Source: an uncultured Photobacterium sp.
GTDB lineage: Bacteria; Pseudomonadota; Gammaproteobacteria; Enterobacterales; Vibrionaceae
Direction of reading: 5' to 3'
Assembly: GCF_947039875.1 (NCBI RefSeq)
Contig: NZ_CAMRAN010000009.1
Span: forward strand, 34,623-98,622
DNA: 64,000 nucleotides
A model generated the notes under the pieces. That model was not told the origin of the DNA. It ran no database searches and worked only from the letters and a program-made list of their open reading frames with translations. Shown in pieces: positions 55,333-63,943 of this stretch. A program made the translations under genes and the position numbers. Position 1 is the stretch's first letter; each line of letters opens with the position of its first letter.

Positions 55333-57312
55333 ATGAAAAACAAATGCTACCACCAGATTCGCGATCATAAGCAAGAAAACGCTTTATTTATTAGAAGAGC
55401 GATTCAAGCTTTTGTTGGTATTTTGCTTTTAACCTGTGTGCTAATTGCCAACATTTATCATTTGCAAGTACAAGATTACAGCGAATATAAAGCACGCTCA
55501 AATAACAACAGTATTAAACTCATTCCTGTTGCGCCTAATCGTGGCCGTATTTATGATCGTAATGGGATGATATTAGCGGATAATATTCCCGTTTGTTCGT
55601 TAGAAATTATTCCTGATCAAGTCAAAAACTTGCCGCAAGTATTAATTCAGCTACAACAGCTCTTGGGTATATCCGAACAAGAGATAATTGCTTTCAATAA
55701 AGCAAAATCACAAGTGCAGGCATTTAAACCTGTAACTCTGATTTCGCATATGAATGATAAACAAGTTGCGGTGTTTTCAGTTAATGAATTTGCATATCCA
55801 GGGGTCGATGTTGATGCCCATTTAGAACGTTACTATCCTTACGGTGCCGCATTAACCCATTTATTAGGGTATGTTGGCAAAATTAATGATCGTGATATTG
55901 CTGCTTTAAAAAAGAGTGATAAATATGAGAATTATGAGGCAACTCGTACTATCGGTAAGTTGGGTATTGAGCATTACTATGAAGCTTTACTGCATGGTAA
56001 AACTGGCTATGAAACCGTAGAAGTCAACAGTCATGGACGTGTTGTACGTACGGTGTCTTATGTACCGCCGGTTGCAGGGAAAGATTTAAAATTAACGATT
56101 GATATTAATCTACAACTTTATGCTCAAAAATTACTGACACTACAACAAAAAGATCCTACAACAGGCTTAATGGTAACTAAAGTTCGTCGTGGCGCTATCG
56201 TGGCAATGAACCCGAAGAATGGGGCGATTTTGAGCATGGTTTCAAGCCCAAGTTATGACCCAAATTTATTTGTTCATGGTATTTCATCGAAAGCTTATGC
56301 GGCATTACTCAACGATCCTGCACGTCCGCTTATTAATCGTGCGACATTGGGTTTATATCCACCAGGTTCAACAGTAAAGCCCGAAGTTGCTGCAGCAGGA
56401 TTAACAACAGGGGTGATTACCGAACATACTGTGCGTAATAATCATGGCTGGTGGCGTATTCCTAATAGTAAAAGCCGTAAATTCAGAGATGATATAGTAC
56501 AAGGCTTTGCCAATGTTGATATTTATAAAGCGATTGAAAAATCAGTTAATACTTATTTTTATCAGGTCGCTTATGATTTAGGCATTGATCGATTATCAAT
56601 GTGGATGACTAAATTTGGTTATGGTCAACACTCTGGTATTGATATCGATGAAGATTCAGCCGGTATTATGCCGACGCGGGCTTGGAAAATGGCACGTTTT
56701 CATCACCCTTGGATGCAAGGGGATACCGTGCCATTAGGGATCGGTCAAGGTTACTGGACAGCGACGCCAATACAGATAGCTAAAGCTACCTCGGTTGTTG
56801 CTGAAAATGGGGTTGAGCATCGTCCGCATTTATTGAAAGACATTATTGACGGTAAGGTTCAAAAACCTGTTACTTTTGCTGATTTTAAACCTCTTAGTTC
56901 TGTACCTCAAAAAGATTGGGCGATCATTAAAAAGGGTATGGAGCTTGTTGTAGAAAAAGGGACAGCTAGTCGAATGTTCCAGCATATGCCATTCCAAGTT
57001 GCAGGTAAAACGGGGACAAGTCAGGTCTATTCAATGAAAGATACGCAACATTATAATGCGAATGAGGTGGCTGAACATTTTAAAGATCATGCATTGTTTA
57101 CAGGTTTTGCGCCGGCTAATGATCCCCGTATTTTAGTGTCGGTAATATTAGAACACGGTGGTTGGGGGTGGAATGCCGCGCCGATTGCACGAGATATTAT
57201 GGAGTATGTATTAGTAAAGCCGACATTAAGCCCTCAGCCTAATGAGTTAGTCCAACAGCCATCACTTGTCGGGCATGCATCTCAAGCAGCTGTAGTGGCT
57301 AATTCCAATTAA
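55333..57312 (+). CDS. mrdA: Penicillin-binding protein 2 (class B transpeptidase)
   Basis: 659 residues. One membrane anchor near residues 25-45, then the PBP dimer domain (APNRGRIYDRNGMILADN) and the transpeptidase with SxxK in 'YPPGSTVKPEVA', SxN in 'EKSVNTYFYQ' and KTGT in 'QVAGKTGTSQVY'. PBP2 builds side-wall peptidoglycan with RodA. Here no rodA or other elongasome gene is adjacent, so this may be a second, free-standing copy. Confidence 0.9.
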   Translation: MKNKCYHQIRDHKQENALFIRRAIQAFVGILLLTCVLIANIYHLQVQDYSEYKARSNNNSIKLIPVAPNRGRIYDRNGMILADNIPVCSLEIIPDQVKNLPQVLIQLQQLLGISEQEIIAFNKAKSQVQAFKPVTLISHMNDKQVAVFSVNEFAYPGVDVDAHLERYYPYGAALTHLLGYVGKINDRDIAALKKSDKYENYEATRTIGKLGIEHYYEALLHGKTGYETVEVNSHGRVVRTVSYVPPVAGKDLKLTIDINLQLYAQKLLTLQQKDPTTGLMVTKVRRGAIVAMNPKNGAILSMVSSPSYDPNLFVHGISSKAYAALLNDPARPLINRATLGLYPPGSTVKPEVAAAGLTTGVITEHTVRNNHGWWRIPNSKSRKFRDDIVQGFANVDIYKAIEKSVNTYFYQVAYDLGIDRLSMWMTKFGYGQHSGIDIDEDSAGIMPTRAWKMARFHHPWMQGDTVPLGIGQGYWTATPIQIAKATSVVAENGVEHRPHLLKDIIDGKVQKPVTFADFKPLSSVPQKDWAIIKKGMELVVEKGTASRMFQHMPFQVAGKTGTSQVYSMKDTQHYNANEVAEHFKDHALFTGFAPANDPRILVSVILEHGGWGWNAAPIARDIMEYVLVKPTLSPQPNELVQQPSLVGHASQAAVVANSN

Positions 57313-57320
57313 TTTATTAT

Positions 57321-57363
57321 CGTTTAAGCCATGATGCTAATTGTTTGCCTCATGGCTTAAACG
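57321..57363. terminator. Inverted repeat between convergent genes
   Basis: CGTTTAAGCCATGA and TCATGGCTTAAACG are perfect 14-base arms. The right arm lies in the last codons of the kinase gene. T-runs are weak, so activity as a terminator is probable but not certain. Confidence 0.55.
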
Positions 57364-59103
57364 ACATTGATGTGAGGTATCAAACCAGAGATTAAGCATT
57401 GCCAGTAATTCAGCTGCCATGTAAGGTTTACATAAAATATCGTCCATACCAGCATTAATGCAAGCTTCCCGCTCGGCGGTTGTCGTCCCTGCTGTTAATG
57501 CAATAATGGGCTTAGTGAAGTTTTGTTCACGTAATACTTTGGTTGCACAATAGCCATCCATAATCGGCATGCGGCAATCCATAAGCACAATATCAAATGA
57601 TTTCTCGGCGATAATCTCTAATGCCTGCTGGCCATTATCAACGATAGTGACATTGATATTATGCTTTTGGAGCATTAATTGAATGATCATTTGGTTGGTT
57701 TTTAAATCTTCAACAACTAGAATATTTAATTTTTGTAATTCTTTATGTGAAATTTGAGGATGATTTGACAGTGTTTCATCAAGCGTACTTATTGTTAATG
57801 GTAGTGATACTGAAAAGGTTGTGCCCTTATTTGTTTTACTCGATAAGGTAATATTACCGTTCATTTGTTCACATAATTGTTTACAAATCGCTAATCCTAA
57901 TCCTGTACCTTCATGACTACGCTTACTTGATATGTCAATTTGGCTAAATGGTTTAAATAACTTATGTTGTTGTTGTTTTTCAATGCCGCAGCCGCTGTCT
58001 TCTACAGTAAATATCAGGCAATCATTTTTCCAACTAAAATTTGCTCGTACAAACCCTTGATGGGTGAACTTTATCGCATTAGCTATGAGGTTAACGTAAA
58101 TTTGTTTAAGACGATCTTCATCGGCATTAATTGAACGTGGAATGGTGGTGTCATAGTCGATAGTAAAATCTAGCCGCTTTTCTAATGCACGATGAGAGAA
58201 TATATCTCTTAATTTTATAACTAATAAATGGCTATCAAATGGTTTTTCTATTAGCTCTAACATGCCTGCATTTATCTTACTGTAATCTAGTAAATCATTA
58301 ATAATAGCGCGAAGCAGTTCACCAGAATGATTTAATGTTGTTAATAATTTACTTTGATTTTGGTTTAATTCGGTATCTTGCAAAAGCTCTGCAGTGCCTA
58401 ATAAACCATTAAGAGGGGTACGTAATTCATGGTTAATCATTGCCAAAAAATCACGGGTTGCTTGTTCTGAGTCTTCGGCACGTTGGCGCGCGTGAATCGC
58501 TCTGCTGAGGGTAATTTGGCGTCTAATAGCAGAACGAAATAACTCACAAAAAAGCGCAAGATGTTGTTGAATGGTGGTTATTCTATTTGCAGGTGCTGAT
58601 ATTCTTGCCGCAAAATACCCCACAATATCATTGTTGTTAACTAATGCAGTCCAATAAAGGTTAGTCGTTGGATCCCATAAAGATATTTGATTTTTAAGCT
58701 TTGCTGGTGGTAGCCATATTTGTTCTCGGCCACTGCAATATTCACCACTAATAGTGATGTTTTCAATTGGCATGATAGAAATATAACACGCAGTAATATG
58801 ATGACCATCAATAAGGCTTTCGATTAATTGCTGAATATTGTCACAAGAGGGCGCTCGCTTTAAAAATAACCGCGCATAGGTAAGGAGTAAATTTTCTATT
58901 TTTGTTTGATAGGCGAGTTGAGCTGAATCTAATTCTGCCTGTAATCGTAATTTTTCTAATGATTTTTCTAATATGTTATTTGTCTCAAAAAGCTCACGAC
59001 TTTTCATCTCCAATAATTTTTCAGCCATAATACGAGATGCATGCTCTCGCTCTAGTTTGCGCTCTAATAACATAATATGGCGTTTTTCATCCATGTTAGT
59101 CAC
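57337..59103 (-). CDS. Hybrid sensor histidine kinase paired with H-NOX
   Basis: 588 residues. Residues 1-75 form a coiled coil; 75-205 a GAF-like sensor region; then HisKA with 'MINHELRTPLNGLLG' (His about 225), HATPase_c with DSGCGI and GTGLGLAI, and a C-terminal receiver with 'DIVLMDCRMPIMDGYCA'. No membrane segment. The gene overlaps the H-NOX gene by 8 bases, matching nitric-oxide-responsive HnoK/HqsK kinases whose activity is inhibited by NO-bound H-NOX. The Hpt and response regulator partners are elsewhere. Confidence 0.9.
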   Translation of the reverse strand: MTNMDEKRHIMLLERKLEREHASRIMAEKLLEMKSRELFETNNILEKSLEKLRLQAELDSAQLAYQTKIENLLLTYARLFLKRAPSCDNIQQLIESLIDGHHITACYISIMPIENITISGEYCSGREQIWLPPAKLKNQISLWDPTTNLYWTALVNNNDIVGYFAARISAPANRITTIQQHLALFCELFRSAIRRQITLSRAIHARQRAEDSEQATRDFLAMINHELRTPLNGLLGTAELLQDTELNQNQSKLLTTLNHSGELLRAIINDLLDYSKINAGMLELIEKPFDSHLLVIKLRDIFSHRALEKRLDFTIDYDTTIPRSINADEDRLKQIYVNLIANAIKFTHQGFVRANFSWKNDCLIFTVEDSGCGIEKQQQHKLFKPFSQIDISSKRSHEGTGLGLAICKQLCEQMNGNITLSSKTNKGTTFSVSLPLTISTLDETLSNHPQISHKELQKLNILVVEDLKTNQMIIQLMLQKHNINVTIVDNGQQALEIIAEKSFDIVLMDCRMPIMDGYCATKVLREQNFTKPIIALTAGTTTAEREACINAGMDDILCKPYMAAELLAMLNLWFDTSHQCRLSHEANN

Positions 59104-59635
59104 CTGTAAGTATTAATGAAAATCTGACATGGCTTTGTGATGTATTCATCGGTTGCATAGCGATGGTTAATGATTGATTAAAATAATTAGCACAGCCTTC
59201 TAATATACCCATACAAACATACCCCATACAACGAGCAGAATGATAATCCATGGTCATTGTTGATTGTGTTTTGTTGCTAAAAATAAATTTAGGTGGTGTG
59301 GCATCGGGGTAGAGTTTTTTTACTTCAATATGAATGTGCCGTTCTACTTTTTCTATAAAGCTGAAAGTATCATCATTTTCAATATTGGGAATAGGTAGGT
59401 TTTTTAATAACGTTGGAAAAACGAGCCGACCATAGGTTTGTTGAAGTTGTTGTGCGGGAATATTGGTAATGTGACTTAAGCTAGTGATAAGCTTGATTAA
59501 TTGGCGGTGATCATAGCTACCAACAGTTGTATAAATACCAGCATCGTTAGCGTGATCAAACATTTGCTGACTTATCTCTAAACCAAACTGTTCTTCTACT
59601 ATTGCAATAAACTCAGTGAAAATAATCCCTTTCAT
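59096..59635 (-). CDS. hnoX: H-NOX heme nitric oxide sensor
   Basis: 179 residues from ATG 59635, with AAGGGA upstream; the frame is open 15 bases more. The proximal heme His lies in 'IHIEVKKLYPDATPP' (about residue 102), and the heme-propionate motif Tyr-x-Ser-x-Arg is 'YHSAR' (131-135). It binds NO through ferrous heme and signals to the overlapping kinase, controlling motility, biofilm or quorum sensing in related species. Confidence 0.93.
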   Translation of the reverse strand: MKGIIFTEFIAIVEEQFGLEISQQMFDHANDAGIYTTVGSYDHRQLIKLITSLSHITNIPAQQLQQTYGRLVFPTLLKNLPIPNIENDDTFSFIEKVERHIHIEVKKLYPDATPPKFIFSNKTQSTMTMDYHSARCMGYVCMGILEGCANYFNQSLTIAMQPMNTSQSHVRFSLILTGD

Positions 59636-59826
59636 ATCATCCCTTACCATCTAATGAGACTTAATCAACGTCATTGCTATGCAACAAACCTCTATAAGTT
59701 AAGTTGTATTAGTAATTATGGCAGAGTTTATTGAGGCGTCAAAAATACGAGTCTATAAGATTGTGTTTTGAGAGATAGAGAATAAAAATATCAAGATGCA
59801 ATTTGATTACATCTTGATAAGTTATA

Positions 59827-60369
59827 TCATTTTTGCAGAACGATGGTTGTTGCAGATTGTTGAGCAACATGTAATAAATATTGCTCCATGTCTTGGGTTA
59901 GTTGGCTTTGATTTGGAAATGGTAGTGCGTGGATATCACTGATTAAAGCCACTTTATCGCCATCGTTAATATCGGTATAAATCATACCGGTTGCGGCTGG
60001 TTTGCCATTATAAAATCCTACATAAAGTTGTGCTTTTTCATCTGCTTCAAACATAATTTGAGTTAGGTATTCAACAATAGCCTGTTGTTGTTCTTCTTGT
60101 TGCCAATAGCTTGAATACACTAATGCATAACGAATAGTGAGGGGATGACAATCAACAGGATAAAACGTTAACGATGATTCAGTTGGAGAGATAATTGAGT
60201 CGATAATCTGTGTAGACAGTTCTGAATGTGCGAGTTGATACAGATGTAAACCTTGTTCACTTAATGGGGTTGGAAATTCAGCATCAGTAATATGGCTAGC
60301 CATCCACGCGTTTTTTAAAGTAATCAGTTTTTCTGTAATTAGTGGCATATCATCACTTCTTTTATTCAA
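59827..60369 (-). CDS. Hypothetical protein, GNAT-like
   Basis: 180 residues (159 codons remain if the ATG 21 bases in is used). The segment 'AQLYVGFYNGKPAATGMIYT' followed by 'VALISDIHALP' looks like the central strands of an acetyltransferase, but the acetyl-CoA loop is not clear. Call is weak. Monocistronic between the H-NOX operon and the lysozyme inhibitor. Confidence 0.5.
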   Translation of the reverse strand: MNKRSDDMPLITEKLITLKNAWMASHITDAEFPTPLSEQGLHLYQLAHSELSTQIIDSIISPTESSLTFYPVDCHPLTIRYALVYSSYWQQEEQQQAIVEYLTQIMFEADEKAQLYVGFYNGKPAATGMIYTDINDGDKVALISDIHALPFPNQSQLTQDMEQYLLHVAQQSATTIVLQK

Positions 60370-60591
60370 TTATCGATACCATAACCTAAATTACGACAAG
60401 AAGGTATGCTATTTGATTATTTTCGATAAAATCCTTGGTTATCGAATATCGTCATTGAATAAAGTATGCGCGATTAAAATTTAAGGTGAATGTAAAAGAA
60501 TAAAGTAATGGTTGTTATCTATAATATCGCTATATGATGCTGACTACTTATATTTTAATTATAAACCTAGCTATTAGGTATAAGAGTCAGA

Positions 60592-61026
60592 ATGAAAAAA
60601 TTGGTATTAGTAGCAGCGATCAGTGTTATGTTGGTGGGGTGTGATTTTTCGCATGCGCCATCATCTCAAACACAGACAAAAGCGACGACAGCAAACGCAG
60701 TTCAATCGATAGCGAGTGTTGAAAAGCAACTTCCTGATTGGATAAAAGACAATACCGTTACTTCGCCATTAGAAGCCATTGTCATGGGCGGCCATACTTA
60801 CGATGCGGTATCTTATTGTAAGCCTCACGATTGTGCTAGTGATTTTATGATCACCTTAACGGCAGATAATAATAAAAAATATTCAATGGTTGTACATGTA
60901 AAAGATGTGCCTGATGCATTGAATACCCCCAGTATTTACGCAACATATCAATATATTGGTGAGCCTGATCAGCAAGTAAAAGATGTATTCACACAAGCCT
61001 TAAGCCAAAACCCTAACTGGCAATAA
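60592..61026 (+). CDS. ivy: Ivy-type lysozyme inhibitor lipoprotein
   Basis: 144 residues. Lipobox VGC at residue 17 suggests a lipid-anchored form. The signature loop CKPHDC, which in Ivy plugs the lysozyme active site, is intact, with 'ITLTADNNKKYSMVVHVKDV' and 'YIGEPDQQVKDVF'. It should protect peptidoglycan from host C-type lysozyme. It is the last gene before the second integron block. Confidence 0.9.
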   Translation: MKKLVLVAAISVMLVGCDFSHAPSSQTQTKATTANAVQSIASVEKQLPDWIKDNTVTSPLEAIVMGGHTYDAVSYCKPHDCASDFMITLTADNNKKYSMVVHVKDVPDALNTPSIYATYQYIGEPDQQVKDVFTQALSQNPNWQ

Positions 61027-61167
61027 AAATCACCACGCTACAATTAGTGGTTATCAGAAATAGAGCGTTCAGTCTTGTACTGAGGGCTCTGTATTTCTTA
61101 CCCGTCATTCCCTACAGTGAGGTTACGAACGAGATAGGGAATCTACTATCAGCGCGTTGTAGAGTAA
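61027..61167. repeat. Palindromic TCCCTA/TAGGGA repeat before attI copy 4
   Basis: The block at 61101-61158 has TTCCCTA (61108) and TAGGGAA (61135) around 'cagtgaggttacgaacgaga', followed by 'tctactatcagcgcgttg'. It recurs at 63057 and in altered form at 2965, each time just left of an attI-like copy. Confidence 0.7.
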
Positions 61168-61316
61168 AAAATGGAAACTAAACGGCGAGTGCCCGGTTTT
61201 GTGATTACTATCGGGATTCATAAGTGAAAATGTATCTGATTTATAATGTTTTTTATATTATTAGAAGATAAATGTAGGCGCATGTTCAAAGAACAAATTC
61301 GGGAAAGTTGTTAACT
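61168..61316 (+). other. attI-like integron site, copy 4
   Basis: 'tggaaactaaacggcgagtg' resembles the intI-proximal stretch at 6400, followed by 'tgatttataatg', 'ttcaaagaacaaattcggg' and 'aagttGTTAACT' (61310-61316). No 16-base duplication. It is about 50 kb from the first cluster. Confidence 0.75.
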
Positions 61317-61331
61317 GTTTCTTTGTTACTT

Positions 61332-61390
61332 GTGCAATATATTGTACGTTTCAATTTTAATGAGTTAGACTTGTTCAATATTAAGTACAA
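61332..61390 (+). promoter_or_regulatory. Candidate operators of the Phd/YoeB cassette
   Basis: Two palindromic sites: GTGCAATATATTGTAC (61332-61347, one mismatch) and TTGT...ACAA (61371-61390). TGTAC-type palindromes are typical of YefM autorepression. They show that this cassette carries its own control. Confidence 0.5.
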
Positions 61391-61408
61391 CTCAACAAAG
61401 AGGTAATT

Positions 61409-61660
61409 ATGCGTATAGTTTCTTTTACTGAAGCTCGAAATGGTCTTAAATCTGTTCTTGATGGCGTAGTTAATGATGCTGACTGCACAGTTATCACTCG
61501 TCGAGATTCTGAAGATGCAGTTGTAATGTCTATGGATTATTATAATAGCTTAATGGAAACGATTTATTTATCTCGTTCTCCAGCTAATGCTGCTCATCTA
61601 AATAAATCAATTGCTCAATACAATGCAGGTCAAGCTACGGAAAGAGGCTTACTTGAATGA
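61409..61660 (+). CDS. Phd/YefM-family antitoxin
   Basis: 83 residues, AGAGG upstream. The start 'MRIVSFTEARNGLKSVLDGV' and 'TVITRRDSEDAVVMSMDYYN' are the DNA-binding YefM fold; the C-terminal 'NAAHLNKSIAQYNAGQ' binds the toxin. It overlaps yoeB by 4 bases (ATGA). First gene of the cassette. Confidence 0.93.
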   Translation: MRIVSFTEARNGLKSVLDGVVNDADCTVITRRDSEDAVVMSMDYYNSLMETIYLSRSPANAAHLNKSIAQYNAGQATERGLLE

Positions 61661-61917
61661 GTCGAATGTTAGCTTGGACTGACGATGCTTGGGATGATTA
61701 CTTGTATTGGCAAGGCCAGGATAAGAAAACCCTGAAACGCATCAATAAATTAATTACTGATGCGAAGTGTTCTCCCTTCGAAGGTATTGGTAAACCTGAG
61801 CCATTGAAAGAAAATTTGGCAGGTTTTTGGTCACGTAGAATTGATGATACCAACCGATTAGTTTATGCAGTTAATGATGTACATTTGACAATAATTTCCT
61901 GTCGCTATCATTATTAA
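61657..61917 (+). CDS. yoeB: YoeB-family ribosome-dependent mRNA endonuclease toxin
   Basis: 86 residues, exact YoeB length. 'WTDDAWDDYLYWQGQDKKTL', 'PFEGIGKPEPLKENLAGFWS', 'RRIDDTNRLVYAV' and the terminal 'SCRYHY' include the catalytic Glu, Arg and His-Tyr end. It cleaves mRNA in the ribosomal A site when freed from its antitoxin. Confidence 0.95.
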   Translation: MSRMLAWTDDAWDDYLYWQGQDKKTLKRINKLITDAKCSPFEGIGKPEPLKENLAGFWSRRIDDTNRLVYAVNDVHLTIISCRYHY

Positions 61918-61927
61918 TTTGAAGCGC

Positions 61928-62043
61928 AGTTAACAATCGTGTTAGCACGATTTGCTACATTCAGCGCTGTCATTTTTCCTTTAGTTTCAATGGTTAAAGT
62001 GCTCAAGTTTGGCTAGGTCTGTATAGTAGCAAACGTGTTATGC
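61928..62043 (+). repeat. attC of a longer, VCR-like type
   Basis: 116 bp. R'' AGTTAAC (61928-61934), L'' TTTGCTAC (61951-61958), L' GTAGCAAA (62026-62033) and R' GTTATGC (62037-62043). L'' and L' are perfect complements. A small hairpin (CGTG/CACG) separates R'' from L''. Both length and sequence differ from the 55-bp attC family. Confidence 0.78.
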
Positions 62044-62074
62044 AGCTACTTGAATTTTTAGTCTGGAGATTAAA

Positions 62075-62797
62075 TTGAAAAAGAAAAAACTGGAAAGATT
62101 TCAGTTTGATAAATTTATACAAGTGACTAAGTTACAAATAACCGATCTTATAGAAACTGAGTCTCCTGACTTCATTTTTAATTATTCTGATAAACGAATT
62201 GGAGTCGAAGTTACAGAAATTAAGCATCCGTCTAAAAAAGAAATAGCAGGTATTCAACGGTCAATCGTCCAAAGGGCTAAGCAACTTTCTAGTGATCTAC
62301 CTGTTATAGAAGTTAAAATATCGTTCGTTAAGCCTGTTAACTACCGAAAAGGGAAAAAAGAAGAAATAGCTTTACATTTGATAGAGTTGGTTACCGATTC
62401 CATTCAAGAAGCTAAAGATGAAAATGGCTCTAAGTATAAAGTTCCTTTGCAACATAATAGTAGGGAGCTAGGTATTGGCGCTGTATATATAAATTACGGT
62501 ATTTGTAATGGGGTCAGCTGGTTGAGCCAATCTCGTTGGTCATGTATTGAGTGTGGCTTTGTTTCACTTTCTTTTGAAAGTTTACTATCGGATTACTTTG
62601 AACTAAAAAATGTTAAGGTGTCTAGTTATCTAAGTAACTGCGAAGAATGTTGGTTATTAATTGTTTCCGATTGTAGTAAGAAAGATCAAATGTTTAGATT
62701 AGGTAAAGATGAGAATACTGTTTTTAAAACTGAATTTAGCCGTGTGTTTTTCCTTGAGCTTAGTAGTTTAAAACTAAATGAATTGGTCAGAGAATAA
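62075..62797 (+). CDS. Cassette protein with nuclease-like N-terminal motif
   Basis: 240 residues from TTG 62075, supported by GGAG seven bases upstream. The segment 'SPDFIFNYSDKRIGVEVTEI' resembles the core of PD-(D/E)xK nucleases (Pro-Asp, then Glu-x-Thr), though a Lys in the last position is not certain. Three Cys (RWSCIECGF, LSNCEECW) may bind zinc. No family recognised. It is a second cassette in tandem after Phd/YoeB. Confidence 0.7.
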   Translation: MKKKKLERFQFDKFIQVTKLQITDLIETESPDFIFNYSDKRIGVEVTEIKHPSKKEIAGIQRSIVQRAKQLSSDLPVIEVKISFVKPVNYRKGKKEEIALHLIELVTDSIQEAKDENGSKYKVPLQHNSRELGIGAVYINYGICNGVSWLSQSRWSCIECGFVSLSFESLLSDYFELKNVKVSSYLSNCEECWLLIVSDCSKKDQMFRLGKDENTVFKTEFSRVFFLELSSLKLNELVRE

Positions 62798-62799
62798 GC

Positions 62800-62854
62800 C
62801 ACATAAGAAATAAGCACATGTGTCGCGCAGCCGATACCTATTCAAGTGTTGAAC
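62800..62854 (+). repeat. Degenerate attC of the 55-bp type
   Basis: R' GTTGAAC (62848-62854) fits, but R'' is decayed (cacataag instead of gcataac) and one base of the stem is lost (ttcaagt). It is probably inactive for folding and recombination. Confidence 0.65.
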
Positions 62855-63177
62855 AAGCCCGAGCAACCTTACATAAGTAAATATTGCGAATATCATCAAG
62901 GGTGATGTTAAAAAGAAGTCGAGCTTTAGCCTTATCGTGAACCAATCAATTGAATTCATTGACGTCTTTTTGGCTTGATCACGTGGTTAATAGATCACGG
63001 ATAGCTTCATTCCTCAACTTCCGAGATGACGGATAATGGGCTGAGTGCATACCAACCCCGTCATTCCCTACAGTGAGGTTACGAACGAGATAGGGAATCT
63101 ACTATCAGCGCGTTGAGTTTTCAAACTAAATATACTATTACCAAATATTCTTATATTCATCATTAGTAGAAAATCCA
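62855..63177. repeat. Integron 3' flank and palindromic repeat
   Basis: 'aagcccgagcaacc' onward is a diverged copy of the common 3' flank to about 62965. The second TCCCTA/TAGGGA block lies at 63057-63116. No gene seen. Confidence 0.65.
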
Positions 63178-63336
63178 GAAACTAAACGGCGAGTGCCTGA
63201 TTTTGTGATTACTATCGGGATTAATAACTAAAAATGTATCTGATTTATAATGCTTTTTATATTATTAGAAGATAAATATGGGCGTAGGTTCAAAGAACAA
63301 ACTTGGGTAAGTTGTTAATATAATAAGTTGTTAGGC
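63178..63336 (+). other. attI-like integron site, copy 5
   Basis: 'gaaactaaacggcgagtgcc', 'tgatttataatg', 'ttcaaagaacaaacttgggt', the 16-base duplication and the canonical GTTAGGC (63330-63336). GTTAGGC is complementary to GCCTAAC at 63944. Confidence 0.75.
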
Positions 63337-63368
63337 ATCATTTCTACTTCCAACTCTATAGGTTCATA

Positions 63369-63941
63369 ATGGATGATTTTTTAGACGACTATGACGACAT
63401 AGTTAGTGATTTAATATCTTCAAACTATTCAACTTTTGAAGAAAAATTAAAACAATATATTTCATATTGTACCCAGCCTAATGAAATGAACTTCTTATTA
63501 AGTGAAAAGTTACCTCCAGTCGATTTTGAGTCTTGGTATGAAAAGTGTAAATCTACTCAGGGTAGCTGGGTTGGGAGCGGTGAATTAAGTTGGCCATTAG
63601 ATAAGCTCGAAAATCTATCAATGCGATTTGAGTTACTGAAATATATAGCTGAAGGTAAAACGGATGTTCCCGATTTTTGTTGTAGCTTTATGTACTCAGA
63701 AAATAATTTTAATATTATGGTTATGGAATTCAATGACCAAATAGTAGAACCACTAGCTAGAGACCTTAGAAAGATATTTACTAGATCTAGTGGTTTAAAA
63801 AATACAGTAAGCCCTATTCCTGTTGAGTTAATTAAAGCCTCAGATAACTGGTATCAAAGGCCAATTGGGCTTATCGGAATTGGCTTGTTCATATCAATTC
63901 TAGGTGGTGTTGCCACTGCAAAAGTGCTTGGCGCTTTATAA
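63369..63941 (+). CDS. Tail-anchored cassette protein, function unknown
   Basis: 190 residues. A soluble acidic N-terminal domain (MDDFLDDYDDIVSDLISSNY) with Trp-rich centre (FESWYEKCKSTQGSWVGSGE), and a single C-terminal membrane helix, 'PIGLIGIGLFISILGGVATA'. The domain would face the cytoplasm. No family recognised. It is the only gene between attI copy 5 and the last attC. Confidence 0.72.
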   Translation: MDDFLDDYDDIVSDLISSNYSTFEEKLKQYISYCTQPNEMNFLLSEKLPPVDFESWYEKCKSTQGSWVGSGELSWPLDKLENLSMRFELLKYIAEGKTDVPDFCCSFMYSENNFNIMVMEFNDQIVEPLARDLRKIFTRSSGLKNTVSPIPVELIKASDNWYQRPIGLIGIGLFISILGGVATAKVLGAL

Positions 63942-63943
63942 AT

